64,000 nucleotides of DNA from Microcosmobacter sp040493455 (GCF_040493455.1 NZ_JANFDA010000002.1:496001-560000), one strand, 5' to 3'. Positions 15,896-24,896 are shown, counted from the first letter of the stretch. The notes: generated by a model from the sequence alone, not told the origin. Numbers and translations: made by a program.

Positions 15896-17287
15896 ATGAA
15901 ACACATCATCACCATCATTGCCGCATTTATGTTTAGCATTCTGTTTTACGATAAACATATTGGACTTAATCTATCCATCTTTTCTCTGATTACGATTGCT
16001 TTGTTAGCCTTTTACAATCCGAAGCGTATGAAAAACAAAACTGTGTTGCTCACTGTTCTGGCTTATTTGTTAACGGCTATTGCAGTATTTATACAGCATA
16101 CATCTTTATCGATCATTGCTAACTGTGCTGTGTTTTTCACCTTAGTTGGTGTAGTTTCAGAACACAAAACATCAATCTATGTACATTGGCTAAATGGTCT
16201 TTATACAAGCATTGCAGGTTTTTTTCATAGAAGCTTTGGAATAGATAAGGACACAGAAAAGGTATCTTTAAAGAAAGACATCGATGTTTGGCATTGGGCA
16301 AAGTTGATAGGCATTCCGGCGGTGTTCATAGTTGTTTTTGTGCTACTTTATAAGAATGGAAACCCAATGTTTAATGACTTGATTAATAAAATCAATTTCG
16401 ATTTTATCAATCTTCAATGGATTCTATTTAGCGTTCTCGGGTACTATCTATTCAGTAATATCTCTCGACCTATTCAGGTTGAGCCTGCTACTTCAGCTGA
16501 TCTAAAAACCAGTAACATATTATCCAAGCCTGAAACTATTTCAGAAGAAAAACTAAAAAAAGAAAAACAACTAGGGACGACATTGATTGGCCTGCTCAAT
16601 ACGTTGATCATATTTTATATCATTACAGACATTGCTTCATTAGTGTCAACGGAGCTCAGCAGCGCTCCTGCTCTATCTAGCCAGGTTCATAGTGGTATTA
16701 ATGCGCTTATCGCTTCAATTGTCATTGCCATAGTTATTATACTCTACTTCTTTAGGGGTGATCTCAATTTTTATTCTGAAAACAAAACGCTCAAAAACTT
16801 AACCTACTTATGGATTATCCTCAATATTGTTCTTGTCGCTTTAATAGCCATTAAGAACCACAATTACATCTCGTCCTTTGGATTAACATACAAGCGTATC
16901 GGCGTTAATGTGTATATCCTTCTGACTTTAATCGGTCTAATAACGACGTTCCTAAAAGTGATGAGCGTTAAAAATCTAGTGTATTTATTCAGGATAAATA
17001 CGCAGTTTGCTTTTGTGATACTTATCGCTCTCAGCACCATTAATTGGGACAAGACAATTACCGAGTACAATATCCACAAGGCCAAATCTTTTGATATCGA
17101 TTATTTGATAAAGCTGACAGATAATAATGCCATTCAATTATACGATGCATTAGATGAGCTGAACATTTCTAATCAAAATGAACAACGCATAAGAGAAAAA
17201 TATGATCGGTACTTAGGTGATTTGCTATCCAAGACATGGCAAGAGTCTAATTACGATTACTATTCGGTGGTTCTAAAAAGGTTATAG
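15896..17287 (+). CDS. Polytopic membrane protein (DUF4153/DUF4173-like)
   Basis: A 463-residue protein with roughly eleven hydrophobic segments and a soluble C-terminal tail (YDALDELNISNQNEQRIREKYDRYLGDLLSKTWQESNYDYYSVVLKRL). The layout (paired N-terminal helices, a polar linker near residue 200 with many Lys and Glu, then helix pairs) and the phrase SSFGLTYKRIGVNVYILLTLIGL agree with the DUF4153/DUF4173 families seen in Bacteroidota beside winged-helix regulators. The function of these families is not known. Probably controlled by the palindrome at 15863. Confidence 0.7.
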   Translation: MKHIITIIAAFMFSILFYDKHIGLNLSIFSLITIALLAFYNPKRMKNKTVLLTVLAYLLTAIAVFIQHTSLSIIANCAVFFTLVGVVSEHKTSIYVHWLNGLYTSIAGFFHRSFGIDKDTEKVSLKKDIDVWHWAKLIGIPAVFIVVFVLLYKNGNPMFNDLINKINFDFINLQWILFSVLGYYLFSNISRPIQVEPATSADLKTSNILSKPETISEEKLKKEKQLGTTLIGLLNTLIIFYIITDIASLVSTELSSAPALSSQVHSGINALIASIVIAIVIILYFFRGDLNFYSENKTLKNLTYLWIILNIVLVALIAIKNHNYISSFGLTYKRIGVNVYILLTLIGLITTFLKVMSVKNLVYLFRINTQFAFVILIALSTINWDKTITEYNIHKAKSFDIDYLIKLTDNNAIQLYDALDELNISNQNEQRIREKYDRYLGDLLSKTWQESNYDYYSVVLKRL

Positions 17288-17288
17288 T

Positions 17289-17681
17289 ATGAATGTTCCT
17301 TCTAATATTTCTAAGTCTAGCTTGCTTGCTTTTGTAGTGTTTTGGGCCATCAGTTTTGCCACAGAAACAGATATACTGACCATAGACATGACACCTTATG
17401 TAATGTTCTCGTTTATCCCAGTTTTTCTTGTCTCATCTTTCGTCATCTTAAGTACTGTTTGCCCATTCTTTTGGCTACTGGAAAAAGATGGTTTTGATAA
17501 GACCCAAGTATTTATGGGCTACTTCCCATACTATGTGATTACTACCTTTAGCATATGTGCTTTTTTCATTATTTCTTCTGATTTCGACACATTAGCCATC
17601 GCCTTTTTTGCCTCCGCCTTTATATCAACAAGCCAAGCCTGGGTTTGGTTCGCAAAAGAAAAAAGCCATGAAAAGGTATAG
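17289..17681 (+). CDS. Small polytopic membrane protein, function unknown
   Basis: A 130-residue protein with four predicted membrane segments (SSLLAFVVFWAISFATE, YVMFSFIPVFLVSSFVILSTVCPFFWLL, YFPYYVITTFSICAFFIIS, LAIAFFASAFISTSQAWVWFA). The ATG lies one base after the preceding stop, and its 3' end overlaps the next gene by 14 bp, so translational coupling on both sides is likely. No family recognised. Confidence 0.65.
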   Translation: MNVPSNISKSSLLAFVVFWAISFATETDILTIDMTPYVMFSFIPVFLVSSFVILSTVCPFFWLLEKDGFDKTQVFMGYFPYYVITTFSICAFFIISSDFDTLAIAFFASAFISTSQAWVWFAKEKSHEKV

Positions 17682-18165
17682 AAAAAAACTGATTGAATGG
17701 CTGTTTGAACATTCCCAACAATTGTATACGAAGATGTTCAAAAAGCATGAACCTTGGGGAGTGTATCGAAAGGAATTATTGCGCTATCCAAAACACACTT
17801 TTGGTAGGCATCTCGGAGAATTTCTGGAGAAAAATAATTTTGAACTCATTGCGAAAGTTGAACGTCACGATGCTTATCATACCTTAACAGGCATTGGCAC
17901 AAGCGTAGAAGACGAAATTGCCTTGCAGTGTCTTTGCTATGGGAATGGTAAACGAAGCCCTTATCTATATGGAGCAATCATTCTAGGGATTATTATTCTA
18001 CCTGATTATTTAAAATTCTATTCTGAAGCGTATCGTATTGGGAAGCATGCTAATGCCTTTCATCATTATGATTACAAAAAACTGTTGCATGTCGATTTTG
18101 AACTGTTCCGGTCATCAATATTTAACACATCTCAAATCCATTATTTAAGTCTTTACCGTAAATAA
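17668..18165 (+). CDS. Coq4-like protein with intact HDxxHx11E motif
   Basis: From the ATG at 17668 the product has 165 residues. It shows RHDAYHTLTGIGTSVEDE, that is His67-Asp68-x2-His71-x11-Glu83, exactly the metal-binding HDxxHx11E motif of Coq4. A second family feature is helical YGAIILGIIILPDYLKFYSEAYRIGKHANAF. Coq4 organises and catalyses C1 hydroxylation/decarboxylation in ubiquinone synthesis in mitochondria and proteobacteria. Flavobacteria normally make menaquinone only, so this member probably has another substrate (inference). It overlaps the upstream membrane gene by 14 bp and precedes a SanA-like gene. Confidence 0.7.
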   Translation: MKRYRKKLIEWLFEHSQQLYTKMFKKHEPWGVYRKELLRYPKHTFGRHLGEFLEKNNFELIAKVERHDAYHTLTGIGTSVEDEIALQCLCYGNGKRSPYLYGAIILGIIILPDYLKFYSEAYRIGKHANAFHHYDYKKLLHVDFELFRSSIFNTSQIHYLSLYRK

Positions 18166-18180
18166 CTTATACATAATAAT

Positions 18181-18819
18181 ATGAAGCTAAAAAAGATCCT
18201 CGGAAAAACCATCATCTTAATCGTACTATTGCTTTTAGGCATATATATCCCAAATACCATAGTACAGCATCAGTCCAAAGGAAAGACATACAACGATATT
18301 TCTAGTATTCCCAAAAACAAGGTAGGCTTAATTCTTGGTGCTGTAAAAATTGCACCGAGTGGCAATATTAATCTGTACTACCAATACCGATTAGAAGCAG
18401 CTATAACTTTATACAAGGCTGGGAAAATAGAGTACATTCTCGTCAGTGGTGATAATGGTAGAAAGGACTATGATGAACCTTCGGATTTTAAAAATGATCT
18501 TATCAAAGCTGGAATTCCTGAAGATAAAATTTATCTAGATTATGCTGGGTTCAGGACTTTGGATTCCGTTGTCAGAGCCAAGGAAATCTTTGGACAAGAA
18601 CAAATTACCATTATCTCACAAAAGTTCCACAACGAGCGCGCTATCTATCTTGCAGGACACAAAGGCGTTAAGGCTATTGGATTTAATGCAAGAGATATTG
18701 GTGGTCGCTATGGCAAAAAAACTAAACTCCGGGAACGCCTTGCTAGGACTAAAGCATTTATAGACGTGGTGTTTAATGTACAGCCTAAGTATCTGGGCGA
18801 AAAAATCGTAATTGGATGA
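18181..18819 (+). CDS. SanA/YdcF-like DUF218 protein
   Basis: The 212-residue protein has one N-terminal membrane anchor (KTIILIVLLLLGIYIPNTIV) and a DUF218 domain: VGLILGAVKIAPSGNINLYYQYRLEAAITLYKAGKIEYILVSGDNGRKDYDEPSDFKNDLIKAGIPEDKIYLDYAGFRTLDSVVRAKEIF. This is the vancomycin-sensitivity protein SanA/ElyC/YdcF group, linked to envelope integrity and peptidoglycan precursor supply. The domain is likely periplasmic. The stop overlaps the next start by four bases (ATGA), indicating coupling. Confidence 0.85.
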   Translation: MKLKKILGKTIILIVLLLLGIYIPNTIVQHQSKGKTYNDISSIPKNKVGLILGAVKIAPSGNINLYYQYRLEAAITLYKAGKIEYILVSGDNGRKDYDEPSDFKNDLIKAGIPEDKIYLDYAGFRTLDSVVRAKEIFGQEQITIISQKFHNERAIYLAGHKGVKAIGFNARDIGGRYGKKTKLRERLARTKAFIDVVFNVQPKYLGEKIVIG

Positions 18820-19196
18820 AGTACTTAACCTTCGATAGGTCATACGCGATATATGCGATCATACTCTTTCTATTGGAAGCATGGATTGCTATTATATTCG
18901 ATTCAGGGTTTATACGACATACCTTTGGCGACTTTCTGGTTGTCATCTTATTGTACTCTATACTCAAAACATTTATAGATATAAAGCCATTGTATATGGT
19001 CATTACTGTACTCCTAATTGCATTTGGAATAGAGTTTCTTCAACTTACAAATCTCTTAGAATACCTCAACTTAGAGCATAGCTATACTGCCAAACTCATT
19101 CTGGGTAATACATTTCACGTTAGTGATCTTATCGCCTACACTTTTGGGTGTATCACAATTTTAATCGCAGAACAAAATCAAAAATCCTATGAATAA
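18816..19196 (+). CDS. DUF2809 membrane protein
   Basis: A 126-residue protein with four hydrophobic segments and the DUF2809 phrases FGDFLVVILLYSILK, FGIEFLQL and GNTFHVSDLIAYTFG. The family comprises small inner-membrane proteins resembling the VanZ fold; function unknown. It starts within the stop of the SanA-like gene and its last codons overlap the DUF1361 gene by 8 bp. Confidence 0.85.
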   Translation: MKYLTFDRSYAIYAIILFLLEAWIAIIFDSGFIRHTFGDFLVVILLYSILKTFIDIKPLYMVITVLLIAFGIEFLQLTNLLEYLNLEHSYTAKLILGNTFHVSDLIAYTFGCITILIAEQNQKSYE

Positions 19197-19872
19197 TATA
19201 AAATCATTTGTCTTAGACCGTTTCAAAATCCTTTCTATCATTACAGTAATGATGAGCATGAGCATTTTTATGCTAATGCTAAGGATGAAGCTAACGCACT
19301 CATTCTTTTATCTGTTTTTGGTATGGAACCTGTTTCTAGCTGTTATTCCATATGGCATAACGACATATCTAAACTACAAGCAAACTATTTCTAAGCCCTT
19401 ATTAGCTATATGCTTCCTTGTATGGTTAGCGTTTCTACCAAATGCACCATATATTGTTACAGATCTTTGGCACTTACGCTTGAACGAATCCAATATCTTT
19501 TGGCTAGACATTTTGGTTGTAACGTCATTTGCTTCATGTGGTTTGCTATTATTTTATTTAAGTTTGAAAGACATGATGGCACACTTAAATGTTCATCTCA
19601 AAAAATTCTTCCGAGACATAGTTCCTTTCATAATTATCACCTTATCAAGCTTTGGGATTTATCTTGGACGCTTCTTAAGATACAATTCGTGGGAAATCTT
19701 GAGTAATCCTGAATATTTGTTTTCAGATATAGTAAATATTATCCTGCAACCATTTCAGCATAAAGAAGCATGGTTGTTTACACTGACATTTACATTGTTT
19801 TTGAATATTGGCTATTGGGTGTTTAAAGGGCTGACTTTAAAAAAGCCAGTACAGTCTTATAGAAGAAAATAA
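19189..19872 (+). CDS. DUF1361 membrane protein
   Basis: The 227-residue protein has about seven hydrophobic segments and the DUF1361 core AICFLVWLAFLPNAPYIVTDLWHLR, with NAPY and DLxHLR, followed by WLDILVVTSFASCGLLLFYLSL and SSFGIYLGRFLRYNSWEI. The conserved Asp, His and Arg at the membrane face suggest a shared functional site, but no activity is established for the family. Last gene of the coupled run 18181-19872. Confidence 0.85.
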   Translation: MNNIKSFVLDRFKILSIITVMMSMSIFMLMLRMKLTHSFFYLFLVWNLFLAVIPYGITTYLNYKQTISKPLLAICFLVWLAFLPNAPYIVTDLWHLRLNESNIFWLDILVVTSFASCGLLLFYLSLKDMMAHLNVHLKKFFRDIVPFIIITLSSFGIYLGRFLRYNSWEILSNPEYLFSDIVNIILQPFQHKEAWLFTLTFTLFLNIGYWVFKGLTLKKPVQSYRRK

Positions 19873-19924
19873 TTTTAGTGGCGTTAAAAAAAACTATATA
19901 TTGCTATAGTTCAAAATCAACCAA

Positions 19925-22024
19925 ATGACCACCAATTACTATCCACCAAATCCCACGAATTTACCTAAACAACTAACAGCTTTAACATCTTCTTACAGAA
20001 CAAAAGCTTTCTTAGCAATACTTTCAATAATTCTGTTCTTTGTATTGTACTCTGCTTTGGTTTTAGGCTTGGCTTATCTTGCCTATTATGCATTTACTTA
20101 TGAAATGGGTGACATCAATAAACTTACTATCCTCATGAAAGTTGGAGCTATTGCTGGCTCAGTAATGTTATTTGTTTTTACATTAAAGTTCATTTTCAAG
20201 CTAAAAAACCATAAAAGGACAAATAGAGTTAAACTCAACAAAACTGACTATCCTGAGCTTTGGGACTTCGTCATGAAAATATGTAAAGATACTGGAGCAC
20301 CAAAACCAGCGGCAATCTATGTCGATCCAGATGTTAATGCTTATGTTTCTTATACCAACATGTGGTTGAGCTTATTTTTACCAGTAAAAAAAGAACTGAC
20401 CATTGGGCTAGGATTGGTAAGTTGCTTGAACCTTTCTGAGTTTAAAGCTGTAATAAGCCATGAATTTGGGCACTTTGCCCAAAGTAGCATGAAGGTTGGC
20501 AGCTATATTATATCTGCAAATACTATTATTCATGACATGATTTTTTCAAGAGATAAATGGGATGACTTATTAGACCAGTGGAGACAATCAGATCTAAGAC
20601 TATCATTTGCTGCATGGATTATAACTCCTATTATTTGGATCATAAGACAAATTCTTAATCTGTTTTATCAATTCCTAAACATTATGTATTCATCCCTTTC
20701 TAGAGAGATGGAATTTAATGCTGATAAAGTTGCAATAAGCACTACTGGTAGTGAGGCAATAGTATCAGCGTTATGGAAATTAGATGACGGTTTTTATAAG
20801 TGGAATGAAACAATAAATCATGCTTACTTAGCTGCTCAGAAGAAACGTCATGTTCAGAATCTGTATGTTCACAATAATCTAGCGATCGATAGGGACAAAG
20901 CTAAGCAGAATCAAATCTTGGAAGCATTACCACAAGACAGTCGTGGTGGAAAACACTATTTTTCTACTTCCGAACATAGTAAAGTCGGAATGTATGCTAG
21001 CCACCCACCAAATAATATGCGAGAAGATAGTGCTAAAGTTCCATTTATAGATTGCGAGTCAGATTCTCGTTCACCATGGATTTTATTTAGAAATAGTGAA
21101 ACGTTACAGCAAAAAATGACCTCTTTGGTATATAAAGAATATCTCAACAAGACCCAAGACATAAATTGTACATTAGAAGAATTTGAAGCATTTATTATTT
21201 CAGAGAATCAAAGTAAATCTTTGTTAGAAGACTATGAAAATACTTTTGAAAACAGATTCTTGAATATTCCAGATATAGATAGCAACGAGTTAAATCTTGA
21301 AACGGTTGATACCTCTAAAATTGTTCTAGATAATTTAAAAGCTGAATTGAAATCGCTGATGGATCCTATTAGAGATTTAGAAACACTCATGGACAAAGCT
21401 GGAGCAATAGCTCAAGGAACTACCAAAGAAAATGTACTGTCCTTTAAAGATAGATCATTCAAAAAGAAAAATATTCAAGAGGGTTATGAGCTAATCCTTA
21501 ACGAACGAGAGTCTCTTTTGGTAAATAGCTTTAAAGAATGGGATAAGTCTTTTTGTACTTTTCACCTTGCACTTGCCAAAAAACACAATCAATTAGACAC
21601 ACTTTCTAATCTTTATTCGCAGCACGTAAAATTATCCGATTTCTTTAGAGATGCAGTTAATATAAAAGGTACGATTATTACTGAACTCAATAATTTACAG
21701 AATAGTGAACCAACTCAAACCACTATTCATAAATTTGGATATAGAGTTAATGAGTTAATTACATCATTGAATGAAAAACTAGAAGCTCTCGAGTCAGATA
21801 AATTTGTTCCACTCCCAAATATCGAATCTCCAAAAGAATTAAGAGAAGCATTAACAGAAGATGGAAGCTTTAAAGAAGAAAAAGGAAATATTTTTGATAA
21901 TGGCGGCTTTAATAGATTGTTCACTGCTTTAGAGAATTCCATTGTACACTGTCAGCGTATAGATCAAAAAAGTGTTGGAGCAATTTTAGAGGCTCACAAT
22001 AGTCTTCATCAATATTTAGAATAG
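19925..22024 (+). CDS. M48-family zinc metallopeptidase, large membrane form
   Basis: A 699-residue protein. Two membrane segments lie in the first 90 residues (AILSIILFFVLYSALVLGLAYLAYYAF and VGAIAGSVMLFVFTLKFIF). The zinc site is HEFGH at residues 179-183 with the third ligand in EFNAD (Glu263, Asp267). About 400 C-terminal residues are polar and helical, of unknown role; this extension is far beyond HtpX or BepA length. As in HtpX-like enzymes, the catalytic site probably faces the cytoplasm and degrades membrane or misfolded proteins (inference). A single gene with its own upstream gap of 52 bp. Confidence 0.85.
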   Translation: MTTNYYPPNPTNLPKQLTALTSSYRTKAFLAILSIILFFVLYSALVLGLAYLAYYAFTYEMGDINKLTILMKVGAIAGSVMLFVFTLKFIFKLKNHKRTNRVKLNKTDYPELWDFVMKICKDTGAPKPAAIYVDPDVNAYVSYTNMWLSLFLPVKKELTIGLGLVSCLNLSEFKAVISHEFGHFAQSSMKVGSYIISANTIIHDMIFSRDKWDDLLDQWRQSDLRLSFAAWIITPIIWIIRQILNLFYQFLNIMYSSLSREMEFNADKVAISTTGSEAIVSALWKLDDGFYKWNETINHAYLAAQKKRHVQNLYVHNNLAIDRDKAKQNQILEALPQDSRGGKHYFSTSEHSKVGMYASHPPNNMREDSAKVPFIDCESDSRSPWILFRNSETLQQKMTSLVYKEYLNKTQDINCTLEEFEAFIISENQSKSLLEDYENTFENRFLNIPDIDSNELNLETVDTSKIVLDNLKAELKSLMDPIRDLETLMDKAGAIAQGTTKENVLSFKDRSFKKKNIQEGYELILNERESLLVNSFKEWDKSFCTFHLALAKKHNQLDTLSNLYSQHVKLSDFFRDAVNIKGTIITELNNLQNSEPTQTTIHKFGYRVNELITSLNEKLEALESDKFVPLPNIESPKELREALTEDGSFKEEKGNIFDNGGFNRLFTALENSIVHCQRIDQKSVGAILEAHNSLHQYLE

Positions 22025-22070
22025 CATCAAAAGGCTACATAGAATATACTTTGGAATGCATAAGAATGGA

Positions 22071-23279
22071 TTACTCCTTTCCATCCACATAATCCTGGAG
22101 ATAGGCATAGCGTTGCGTTAGCTCACCATCTTCTGTGGTCATTCTGGAACGTTTCAAAATACCGCGCTCATCCTCATTAAAAAATGCGGGAATGACGTGC
22201 TCCAAGAACATATCTCCAAACCCTTCACTGGCATCTTTAGGCAATTCACAAGGTAGATTATCCACAGCCATAACAGTAATAGCACCCTTTGCGTCAAAGG
22301 CTACTTCACTCTCTGTGTTTGGATCATAGCCGTAAAATGGATCAGCAATCGTAGAAGGTCTTATTGTCGAGGCTACAGGACCATCGATATCACAAGACAC
22401 ATCAGCAACTAAATTGATATTAAAATCGGGATGCTTCGCATCTTCTCTTGTGAACAAATACGGTGCTCCATCACCATAAAAATGTCCTGCGATAAAGTAA
22501 TCGGTTTCTTTAGCATATGGCATAAAGTTACTCTCATAACCAGAAGGATCTTTATAGAATTCTGCCTTCTTCCCTACTTTACCATCGCTTCGTTTAGCAT
22601 ATTCTATAACATCAACCATACAGTAGACAGGTTCTGTAAACTTAGAGGTTAAGTAAAGAGCATCACTTACTTCTTTGATTTGCAAATGATCCAAAATCTC
22701 TTTGGCTCCCATAGCAACTTTACCAGTACCAGAAAGTAGAATTTTAATGTTTGGCAGCGTGATTTTATCTAACTCAGCTTTTACAGCATCGAGATCTGCT
22801 AGGTTTTCAACCTTAGGCAATTCAAACAAACCATCTCTAAGGCCAAGCGCTCTAAATCCATTATAAGCACCAACCAATCCAGCATAGCGTCCAAAACCAA
22901 TAAGTCTGGCACCACTTTGCTTAGTTATAGTTTCATGGTCAAACATCTCAATGTGTCTATCGAGCATGGCCTTAAGCAACTTTCTGTTATAAGGTTGCTT
23001 CTTTATGGTATGTGAAAAGTAGAAGTATTTTTTATTCGGAATAAGGTTCTCGATAGGTACTTCCTTTACACCAATTAAAACATCACAATCACTGACATCA
23101 TCGGTCACTGTAAATCCTTGTGCTTTGTAGGCTTCATCTGGAAACACTCTAATATCTGAAGATTCCACAACAAATTCAGCTTCGGGAAACTGATCTCTGG
23201 CTTCAGCAAGTTTTTCTGGTGAAAACACAACACGTCTATCTGGCGGATTTTTTCGTTCTTTTATGATGGCAAATTTCAT
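22071..23279 (-). CDS. NAD(P)-dependent oxidoreductase, saccharopine/alanine dehydrogenase-like
   Basis: From the ATG at 23279 (MKFAIIKERKNPPDRRVVFSPE) the product has 402 residues. The N-terminal part matches the AlaDH/PNT and Lys1-type fold (EVPIENLIPNKKYFYFSHTIKKQPYNRKLLKAML), and the phrase GFGRYAGLVGAYNGFRALGLR is typical of lysine-oxoglutarate reductase/saccharopine dehydrogenase-like proteins. A nucleotide-binding segment follows (IKILLSGTGKVAMGAKEILDHL). It probably reduces a 2-oxo acid/amine adduct in lysine or related amino acid metabolism; substrate unproven. The frame is open further upstream to 23477 across part of ssrA, which is not credible as coding. Confidence 0.82.
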   Translation of the reverse strand: MKFAIIKERKNPPDRRVVFSPEKLAEARDQFPEAEFVVESSDIRVFPDEAYKAQGFTVTDDVSDCDVLIGVKEVPIENLIPNKKYFYFSHTIKKQPYNRKLLKAMLDRHIEMFDHETITKQSGARLIGFGRYAGLVGAYNGFRALGLRDGLFELPKVENLADLDAVKAELDKITLPNIKILLSGTGKVAMGAKEILDHLQIKEVSDALYLTSKFTEPVYCMVDVIEYAKRSDGKVGKKAEFYKDPSGYESNFMPYAKETDYFIAGHFYGDGAPYLFTREDAKHPDFNINLVADVSCDIDGPVASTIRPSTIADPFYGYDPNTESEVAFDAKGAITVMAVDNLPCELPKDASEGFGDMFLEHVIPAFFNEDERGILKRSRMTTEDGELTQRYAYLQDYVDGKE

Positions 23280-23392
23280 GTATATAGCTTGGTATAAATT
23301 TTGCACGAAAATAATCGGATTTATGTCTATATGCAAAGTTTTTGATAACTTCGCAATCCTTTTCTTTGGAAAGGGAATGTTCATTGAAAAAA

Positions 23393-23783
23393 GGGGTCGA
23401 CTGGTTTTGACAGCGAGACCCATGAAACCGTAAGCACGTCGTGTGATGATATTGATACACGTAAAAGGCCATATCAAATTTTAAACGGCGAAGATAACTA
23501 CGCTTTAGCTGCATAATCTGAATTATAGTAAGATTAGCCTAGGCACACAAGGTGTGCAAGCTGAATGTCTCTTGAAAGCCTTGGTTTATGGCGTTCTACT
23601 TAGAGGCATCGTAAAAGTAGACCTAGGACTATTAGCGCATCGATAGTATTCCGAAACTTTAGATGATAAGCTAAAAGTGGATTGTTTTTAGTCAGCTTTT
23701 AGTCGACAATTGAGTAAAAACTAAACGTGTAGAAAGCGCTTTTGTGGCTTGTTTGGACGGGAGTTCGATTCTCCCCGACTCCA
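23393..23783 (+). ncRNA. ssrA: Transfer-messenger RNA (tmRNA)
   Basis: The 5' end GGGGTCGACTGGTTTTGACAG is the typical tmRNA start and pairs over seven bases with the 3' CGACTCC (23776-23782). A T-arm lies just before it (GGGAGTTCGATTCTCCC). The tag reading frame GGC GAA GAT AAC TAC GCT TTA GCT GCA TAA (23487-23516) encodes GEDNYALAA, of the Bacteroidota type. CCA is not encoded; the discriminator is the A at 23783. Function: trans-translation rescue of stalled ribosomes and tagging of the product for proteolysis. A strong hairpin terminator follows, and an accessory block begins directly downstream. Confidence 0.97.
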
Positions 23784-23787
23784 CAAT

Positions 23788-23830
23788 AAAAAAATGCAAT
23801 TTGCTTTTTTACAGTTAATTGCATTTTTTA
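23788..23830 (+). terminator. Rho-independent terminator after ssrA
   Basis: AAAAATGCAATT (ending 23802) pairs with AATTGCATTTTTT (23817-23829) across a short loop, giving a 12-base stem followed by a T run. Placed 5 bases after the mature tmRNA end. Confidence 0.8.
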
Positions 23831-23884
23831 TTTCAATTTATTTGCACACAAAATGCACAACTAACAAAAAGGAGGGTTCAAATA

Positions 23885-23906
23885 CAATTCATGGCTGCAT
23901 GAATTG
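23885..23906. repeat. Perfect 9-bp inverted repeat at the left edge of the accessory block
   Basis: CAATTCATG (23885-23893) and CATGAATTG (23898-23906) are perfect complements with a four-base loop GCTG. It lies between the ssrA terminator and the HEPN gene, about 110 bases before its ATG. It may be an operator or hairpin; no integrase or duplicated ssrA end was found nearby. Confidence 0.55.
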
Positions 23907-24017
23907 ATAATCAAATATGCTTATTACATAATAATTCTAAAACTAATCATTAATAATTTTATATTTAGACTTACCCACTTTCAATGAAGTAAAATCAGTT
24001 TAACATTCTTTTTTATA

Positions 24018-24656
24018 ATGGAAACAGCAGACATAATAAAAAAAATAGAAGAAATTGAGAAGTTATATCCGAATGACTCAAAGAGGGATATTGAATTGAA
24101 TTCTTTTTATTTGTTAAGCTTACAGTTTGTTAAAAACTACATTGGTCAAGATACTGAATTCTATAATTCGTTACTAAACTATAAAAAGAGATATAATGAT
24201 GATCTTTTTAGTATGGGAATTCAAGCGGTTTCCGTTTTACGTTCTATAAAAGACTACTTAAAACTTCAATTAGAACTAGGTAAATCTCAACAATATAATA
24301 TAAAGATTGATGTCATAAGTGACTTCATTAATCAAGCGATCAGTTTAATTAATGATAAAAAATATCATCCGGCCGCCTCGGCAATATTACTAGGAGCATC
24401 ACTTGAAGAATTTTTAAAACAACTTTCAGAGCAAGAGAATATTGATTTAAGCGATACAAAAAAAACTATTGACCCTATTGCCCAAAAACTGTATCAAGAG
24501 AAAATAATCACAAAGCAAGATTATAAGGATATTACTTCTTGGGCAGGGCTAAGAAATGATGCTACTCATGGGAATTTTGATGAAGTAAATGATAAAATGA
24601 GAATTCTAAATGCAATAGAAGGCGTTAACTTATTTATGAGAAAATTTAATAATTAA
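24018..24656 (+). CDS. HEPN-domain protein with R-x4-H motif
   Basis: A 212-residue, all-helical, soluble protein. The C-terminal half (residues about 105-212) ends with ITSWAGLRNDATHGNFDEVNDKMRILNAIEGVNLFMRKF, containing Arg179-x4-His184 (RNDATH), the ribonuclease signature of HEPN domains. The segment AASAILLGASLEEFLKQL is typical of the first HEPN helix pair. HEPN proteins often are RNA-cleaving toxins or Abi effectors. The N-terminal 100 residues are not recognised. The next gene, 12 bp downstream, encodes a 72-residue protein, and an AbiH gene faces both. Confidence 0.72.
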   Translation: METADIIKKIEEIEKLYPNDSKRDIELNSFYLLSLQFVKNYIGQDTEFYNSLLNYKKRYNDDLFSMGIQAVSVLRSIKDYLKLQLELGKSQQYNIKIDVISDFINQAISLINDKKYHPAASAILLGASLEEFLKQLSEQENIDLSDTKKTIDPIAQKLYQEKIITKQDYKDITSWAGLRNDATHGNFDEVNDKMRILNAIEGVNLFMRKFNN

Positions 24657-24668
24657 TATAATAGTATT

Positions 24669-24887
24669 ATGGACGATTTTAAAGTTGGGGATAATGTTTT
24701 TCATAAATCTAATTCCTCTATTGTTTGGACAATTGAAAAAGTTGAAAATGGCGAGGCACTATGTTCAACTATAATAAAAGATACTTATGAACAAAAAAAA
24801 GCGGTTTTTGTTTTAACTTCCATTCAAAAGTGTGCTTCAAGGTCTAAAATCAGAGTTTCAAAAAGAAGTAGAGACAACTATTTCTAA
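24669..24887 (+). CDS. Small protein, YodC/DUF2158-like
   Basis: A 72-residue protein beginning MDDFKVGDNVFHKSNSSIVWTIEKVENGEALCSTI, similar in pattern to DUF2158/YodC small beta-barrel proteins (KxGDxVxxKSG...MxVE). It ends with a basic tail SRSKIRVSKRSRDNYF. It follows the HEPN gene by 12 bp and probably shares its transcript, so a partner or antidote role can be proposed but not shown. The family match is tentative. Confidence 0.5.
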   Translation: MDDFKVGDNVFHKSNSSIVWTIEKVENGEALCSTIIKDTYEQKKAVFVLTSIQKCASRSKIRVSKRSRDNYF

Positions 24888-24896
24888 GATTAACTT

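Noticed and set aside
23280..23477. Longer start for the oxidoreductase at 22071
   Set aside because: The added residues would be encoded by the tmRNA gene region and have no family match; MKFAIIKERK is the family start.
23236..23514. Reading frame on the minus strand across the ssrA 5' part
   Set aside because: It overlaps the tmRNA structure and the oxidoreductase start; no protein-like composition.
23875..23890. GGTTCAAAT word resembling a tRNA T-loop
   Set aside because: No T-stem pairing, anticodon arm or acceptor stem around it.
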